A stretch of DNA of 64,000 nucleotides from Ephemerocybe angulata. Lineage: Eukaryota; Basidiomycota; Agaricomycetes; Agaricales; Psathyrellaceae. The DNA is taken from assembly GCA_013368325.1 (NCBI GenBank), contig JAACJK010000068.1:62001-126000 (forward strand), in the 5' to 3' direction. A program made the position numbers and the translations under genes. Shown here piece after piece: positions 59,537 to 64,000 of the stretch. The number at the start of each line of letters is the position of its first letter. Position 1 is the stretch's first letter. The notes beneath the pieces are model-generated. The model saw nothing but the letters and a program-made list of their open reading frames with translations. It searched no databases and had not been told where the DNA came from.

Positions 59537-59806
59537 TCAAGAAGTCATATAAGGGCGATTGATTAGCAGCTGACTGCTGGGGAGAGTCGAAAGGCTTACG
59601 AGGGCTGCCGTCTCTGGTTGACTCGACGGTGCCACCTCCGGGGGGCTTTGAGAAGACATTACAATGTCGTCCGTAGGGGCCACAGCAGGCGTGGCAGGGT
59701 GTCCGTTTCTCTTCAGCAAAAAAGAACTGTTCGAACTCGAACGTCGAGGAAGGGCACGGGAGAGGGGATCGGCGACGCTTCGGAGCAGAAGCTTGGGGAT
59801 AGACAC
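59537..59806 (-). CDS. Small hypothetical protein, weak
   Basis: An 89-codon frame with an ATG and a basic, amphipathic-looking start (MSIPKLLLRSVADPLSRALP), followed by a Ser/Pro-rich body. The start could be a mitochondrial presequence. A neighbouring frame (SPLYDFLTLKPIAAAP) may be the true 3' end, but the intron needed would be only 26-31 nt, too short. No family recognised. Confidence 0.25.
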   Translation of the reverse strand: MSIPKLLLRSVADPLSRALPRRSSSNSSFLLKRNGHPATPAVAPTDDIVMSSQSPPEVAPSSQPETAALVSLSTLPSSQLLINRPYMTS

Positions 59807-60068
59807 ATATATGTATGTAGGTAATTAATGGGCTAATAGGCTGGGCTAGGAGAGAGTAGTGAAGGCCAAATCCCAACAAACCTGGACCGATAACTTCAGC
59901 AAACGGCCGGGTGAAATGGTGTTACGTCACAGTACAGAATCACGGCGCTTCTCTGTTAAGCGCCCAGGCGCAGCTCACCATGACAGCGACCTAGTTTCCC
60001 TCCGTTTCACCTCTCTGACCCATCGCTCCCAGCCAGCTACATTCAACCGGCACATCTTTCCGAGCAGA

Positions 60069-60661
60069 TTACTTAGAAACGATGTACTTCGGACCTAAAC
60101 CAATCGACCATTTCCTCGCAGTCCTTTCCCTCACCTTGCCTTCGATAACTTTTGGGATACGTTCATTACTTCCTCGGAACATCACTTTCGAGCCCATGTA
60201 GGGATTGCTGTATGACGCGAGGCCTATCAAGATGAGTGTCTCCCCGACGAGCTTTGGATGTCTGTGGCAGGAGTTTTCTGGGGCCAGCCCACGGAAGAGT
60301 TTAGGATTGCGATCTGTAAGAGCGACCACCTTGAGTGTGAGTACAGGGTGGTGTATATTTGCAGACGACTCACCCTGTAGAAAGTACAGTATGTGTCCCT
60401 AGTCAGGGATATCGAGCCTTCAGTTTCTTCTGATTGATTGATTTCATACTTGTCGTTATTTCATGCGCCCACAATAGTGAATGGTCGGCGGTAGCATTTA
60501 CTATGCCCCTCAAGGGTTTACCAGCGTTGACTGTACTTGTCCCAATTCTTTTTCGAAATGAGCTTGTGGTGGTCGCCGTCTGGTTCGAAGACGAGAAGCC
60601 CCCCCAACAAAAGGAATATATTCGCACAGTCTTCGGCGCGTCTCGAATTGGCAGTGGCCAT
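60069..60661 (-). CDS. Hypothetical 141-residue protein, three exons
   Basis: Proposed exons 60522-60661, 60374-60398 (25 nt) and 60069-60329. The frame carries IFLLLGGLLVFEPDGDHHKL, then DTYCTFYR, then VVALTDRNPKLFRGLAPENS and a long final exon with YSNPYMGSKVMFRGSNERI. Donor and acceptor sites are good, and all phases agree through two introns. That agreement is the main evidence. One hydrophobic stretch near the N-terminus could be a membrane segment. I do not recognise the family. It is divergent from the coiled-coil gene, with only 104 bp between the proposed starts. Upstream exons on this strand are possible. Confidence 0.45.
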
Positions 60662-60765
60662 TGGGTGGCCGACATCTCCTCGCCACTTTCTCTTATCTTC
60701 CTGAGCCTGACCTGTTCTTCCTCCCAAAGACTTCTTGATTACTTACCTCGAAAACCGCTAGAACT

Positions 60766-63031
60766 ATGCCCAAACGCTTCAGGGCGAGGAAGACAGAAAG
60801 ATGTCGGGTTAGTTTATTCCGTTCTCGAACATTTGCGTCAAGCATCCCACTTACCATCAAATAAAGTATTTTGAATGGGATGGGCGTCCTCAGGGAGGCA
60901 TAGGGTGTTTCAAATCTACAGCTGAGTGTAGGTGGATACACCCAGATGAACCGGAATGGGAGTCGGCTGGTAGAGAAAAGAGTCGGAGCTGGAGCCCGGG
61001 AGGAGATGATCGTGGATGGGGGACTCGGAGGGCTCGTTCGCCACAGCGCGAACGACCGGCTTACGGAAGGGACCGACCTCGTAGGAGTAGGAGCAGGAGC
61101 AGAGGTCGTCGTCGACCGCCAACGCCACCTAAACGACGACATGATAGTATCGCGTCCAGCTCTCGCTCGACACCGACCATCACCGGTGTCCGCCCAGCAC
61201 CCACCGGACCAGCAGCCCTGCGACGGGCCCAGTCGCCAGTCGACGTCAAGCCCAATATCAAGGACTTGGAAGGAAAGCTGCAGGCGGATAGAGATCGAGC
61301 CATTGACCGCAAACCAGCGTTGTTGTTGGCAGTGGCAAAGGCTAAATTACGCCAACAAGAGCCATCATCATCATCATCTATCTTACCACCAACACCCACA
61401 CTGCCTTCGACACAATACCCATTCCCGCCACAGCCTCCATCGCCCGGACTTAACGCCAAACCCTCGTCGATATCTATCAGTATGGATTCAGTGGCCACCC
61501 CGCAGACGCCTACGTACCAGCCACCGCCAACTCCCCTCGTCGATGTACCCTGGCAGCCGCCGCCTCCTCTTCCAGGCGCGCCAGAGTTCGAAGAATACGA
61601 GCCGGAAGTATCAGGCGTATGGGAATCACGTATCGCATCCCTGGCGAAGGTTATCGAAGAGTTCCAAGAAGTCGAAGATATCCGTGAAAGTATCGACCAC
61701 ATAAGCACTTTCGTCGAACACATCGACACCCTCTCCCAAGACGTCCGCACCTCGTATGCCCAGAAGCTCAAGGCCGCCCAAGCACGCTTGGGCGAGAAGG
61801 AGAAGACGCTGAACGCGACGATAGATGTCCTCGTCAAGGGTGCGGACATGTGGCCCGTGAGCGAGAAGCAGGTGGAGCGGGACGTGCAGTTGAAGGAACG
61901 CTACGACGAAATGTCAGGTTTTCTGGACGCGCTCAAGACGAATATCGCTGAACTGAGCTCTACGCTGTGCCAAGTGGGCATCGAGCCACCTCCCCAGGTG
62001 CCTGCCGACGTGCTCGTGCGCGCCCAAGATGCTCTTATCCCGCCACCGCCGACCTCCTCAGGGGCCGCTGAAGGCGATAACGATGCCATGGAAGTCGACC
62101 GTATGGGGGCAACACCACCACCACCACCTCCAGCTGTGTCGCTCCAGGTCTCTAACGAGCCCGTAGCACAGCAGACCATATCATCGGAATCCGAACTCTC
62201 GGAGGCACAAATCGACGAAATTTTGACGAAGATCGAAGCTGTCGAAACTAGACTGGAAGATGTGGAGAACTCTATGAGTCAGATGGACAGCGAGATGCGT
62301 AGAGACTTTCAAGAGCAGGCGAACGCGATGGTCGAGGAGTTCTTTGGAGAGGATGGCGCGTTCACCGAAGCAGAGGAGCAGGTGCAGGAGGAAGGCGAAA
62401 CCGATGAGGGTATGAAAAAGAAATCGAACAAGTTCGATGAGGATCTCGACGAAGTTCAGGCGAAACTTGAGCTTCTGAAGACGGAATCCGCCACGAACAC
62501 GAAGAACCTTGGGGACGTCACTTTTTGGACGGAGCAGATATATGATGAGGTTGTAGACCTCAAGGAACGGACCGAAGCCGGATTAAGTAGGCAGGAGGCC
62601 GCTCTTAAGAGAAACGGCGAGGTGTGCATGAATCCACTTCTTGTTCGCATTCTTTACTAACTACCTTTCAGCTGTCCGCCCGTCTGGAGGCTCTTCTTAA
62701 GCAGCAAGCCGAAGACACAGAGGCAATCAGGACCATTCAAATGTCGCTTAGGGCTCAAATGCAGAGACCACCGTCACCTCCAGCCTCGCCTCGCCTTCCT
62801 TCGACCGACATCTTGATCCAAGTTATGCGCGACCCCTTGACCACTGCGGCGAGGCGAGCCGTTCAGCCGATGGTGGAGGAGGTGAGGAACAGTATGCAGG
62901 AGGAGATGCAAAAGCAGACGGGGGATATCCTTGGCACGGTTTGGGACAAAGTAGGCGGAACGATCGCATTGCTGGATCGTGTCAATGCCAAAATTGCCCA
63001 AGCTGGGAACGAGGGGGTGAATGGTCATTGA
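60766..63031 (+). CDS. SR-rich coiled-coil protein with Cys/His motif
   Basis: Three exons: 60766-60807, 60867-62621 and 62672-63031, giving 718 residues. The short first exon (MPKRFRARKTERCR) joins in phase to YFEWDGRPQGGIGCFKST, giving a Cys/His cluster C-x13-C-x5-C-x3-H (GGIGCFKSTAECRWIH) that recalls a CCCH zinc finger. An Arg/Ser-rich stretch follows (RRSRSRSRGRRRPP, about 80-100), then proline-rich segments and long heptad-like coiled coils (about 250-370 and 440-640). The end has more coiled coil. CCCH and SR features point to RNA binding or a nuclear role, but that is inference; I do not recognise a named family. The large exon is open in a second frame upstream, which is a shadow. 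Confidence 0.75.
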
Positions 63032-63902
63032 AGTGTCTTTTGGTACTTTTCTTCCATGTTCATTTCTCAGCTTTCTACATTTCTCTCACCTGTATATTAC
63101 CATAGGACGAAGGTGATTATTGCTTTCGGCCGTTCTTTTGCATTGTTGCCCCCCCATACCGCTGTACTTGTAATGCATTCATCCTCTTCTCCACATACAT
63201 ATTGCATTATTTTCTCCGCGTGTGTGGCGTGATGGGTCTCGGGTGCACACTGCCCACGCGCGCCAAACAGACTGATGATCGGAGCGCTAATCAATCCTCT
63301 CTGTTCCGCCTCCTTCTTGACTTCCGTGCGTTCGTTCATCCTGGCCTGAAAGCTGTCCTCCAAGCCTCACTCGCTCTCACTCGCCCTACAGCAATGCTCC
63401 CGCCCGCAGCAGTGGAGAGTTTCAACCCGGGGCCACCCAACAGCCACCTCTTGATGCCGGCCTGATGCATCAAGTTCATTGTGCCGTCATCGCCTTCCGT
63501 CTCCCCCTGAGTGCTCTTCCTCAGCAACGGCCACGAGCTCCTCTCCTGAAGATCCTGGGATTGCCCTGGCGTTGACGGGCTCGCGCGGAAGACCAGGGGT
63601 GTCTTTATATTTCATTTCTATTGAAACATCAGGTAAGTACGATTAACCTTTCGGCGTTAGCGACGATCTGGCGCTGAGGGAATACTTACATCTGACCTTA
63701 TGTTGATCAGGATTGACCGAGTACAGGACGACCGTCAGTTCCAATTTGTGCGGCTTGGAGGACGATTTGCACCAGCTTGGTCCACGCGACAGTTGGACGG
63801 AGGGGCCCAGGACGTTGATTCCCGCCCTGCACCATCCACCGATAAGTTCCATCCTGTATTGTGATACCCTAGGCCTCGAATCCTTCACGCGGCAGTGCTA
63901 GC
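63032..63902. other. Intergenic region
   Basis: 0.9 kb after the coiled-coil gene. Only short, overlapping frames are present and nothing is recognisable. Confidence 0.4.
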
Positions 63903-64000
63903 ATGCCTCCGCCGCCCACCTCCGCGCCTTTCTGGACTCGGAGAACAGAAACGCTTCCCCAACGGCTTCTCCTCCTCCTCTGCCTCGTCTCCTCCTTCCA
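63903..64000 (+). CDS. Possible gene start, cut by the window end
   Basis: From ATG 63903 the frame is open to the last base (32 codons): MPPPPTSAPFWTRRTE then a leucine-rich hydrophobic run (RLLLLLCLVSSF). This could be a signal anchor or signal peptide of a secreted or membrane protein. There is no further evidence. Confidence 0.3.
   Translation, partial: MPPPPTSAPFWTRRTETLPQRLLLLLCLVSSF

Noticed and set aside
60946..61704. 252-codon open frame on the plus strand
   Set aside because: It overlaps the SR/coiled-coil exon in another frame. Its His/Arg/Ser-rich composition is the shifted reading of Pro- and Ser-rich codons.

Overview
The window is nuclear DNA from a filamentous basidiomycete, very probably an Agaricomycete. 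The genes are split by many short GT-AG introns (mostly 45-70 nt) and code on both strands without operons. They include families typical of mushroom-forming fungi: FunK1-type protein kinases, DUF6533-like seven-helix membrane proteins, and large F-box/leucine-rich-repeat families. The species cannot be named from the sequence alone. All exon borders below were read by eye from splice sites, reading frame and protein resemblance.

Layout. 1-20.5 kb is mostly core metabolism and cell-wall genes: the 3' end of an F-box/LRR gene, COA1 (cytochrome oxidase assembly), a KRE6/SKN1 beta-glucan synthesis protein, an 18-exon family-2 glycosyltransferase, two tandem quinone-oxidoreductase-like dehydrogenases and ornithine carbamoyltransferase. 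20.5-33.5 kb is gene-poor: one weak hypothetical gene, two DUF6533-like membrane protein genes in the same orientation, and several repeat types. 33.5-35.7 kb holds a divergent pair, mitochondrial ribosomal protein mL54 and a class-V PLP enzyme.

35.9-59.3 kb is an accessory island. It holds four FunK1 kinase copies (three direct, one inverted) and four F-box/LRR genes or remnants, with the housekeeping genes ATP18 and VPS11 inside it. The kinase copies show internal deletion, frameshift, exon-level mosaicism and shared flanking repeats. A 34-bp near-identical piece of VPS11 sits in the upstream flank of the inverted copy. 60-63 kb has an uncharacterised small gene divergent from a gene for an SR-rich, coiled-coil protein with a Cys/His motif. 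The last kilobase has only a possible gene start running off the window.

Most genes act independently: cell-wall glucan (KRE6), polysaccharide extension (GT2), mitochondrial respiration (COA1, ATP18) and translation (mL54), arginine synthesis (OTC) and endolysosomal fusion (VPS11). The FunK1 and F-box families lie together but no functional link is shown by the sequence. I found no complete transposon, tRNA, rRNA or CRISPR.
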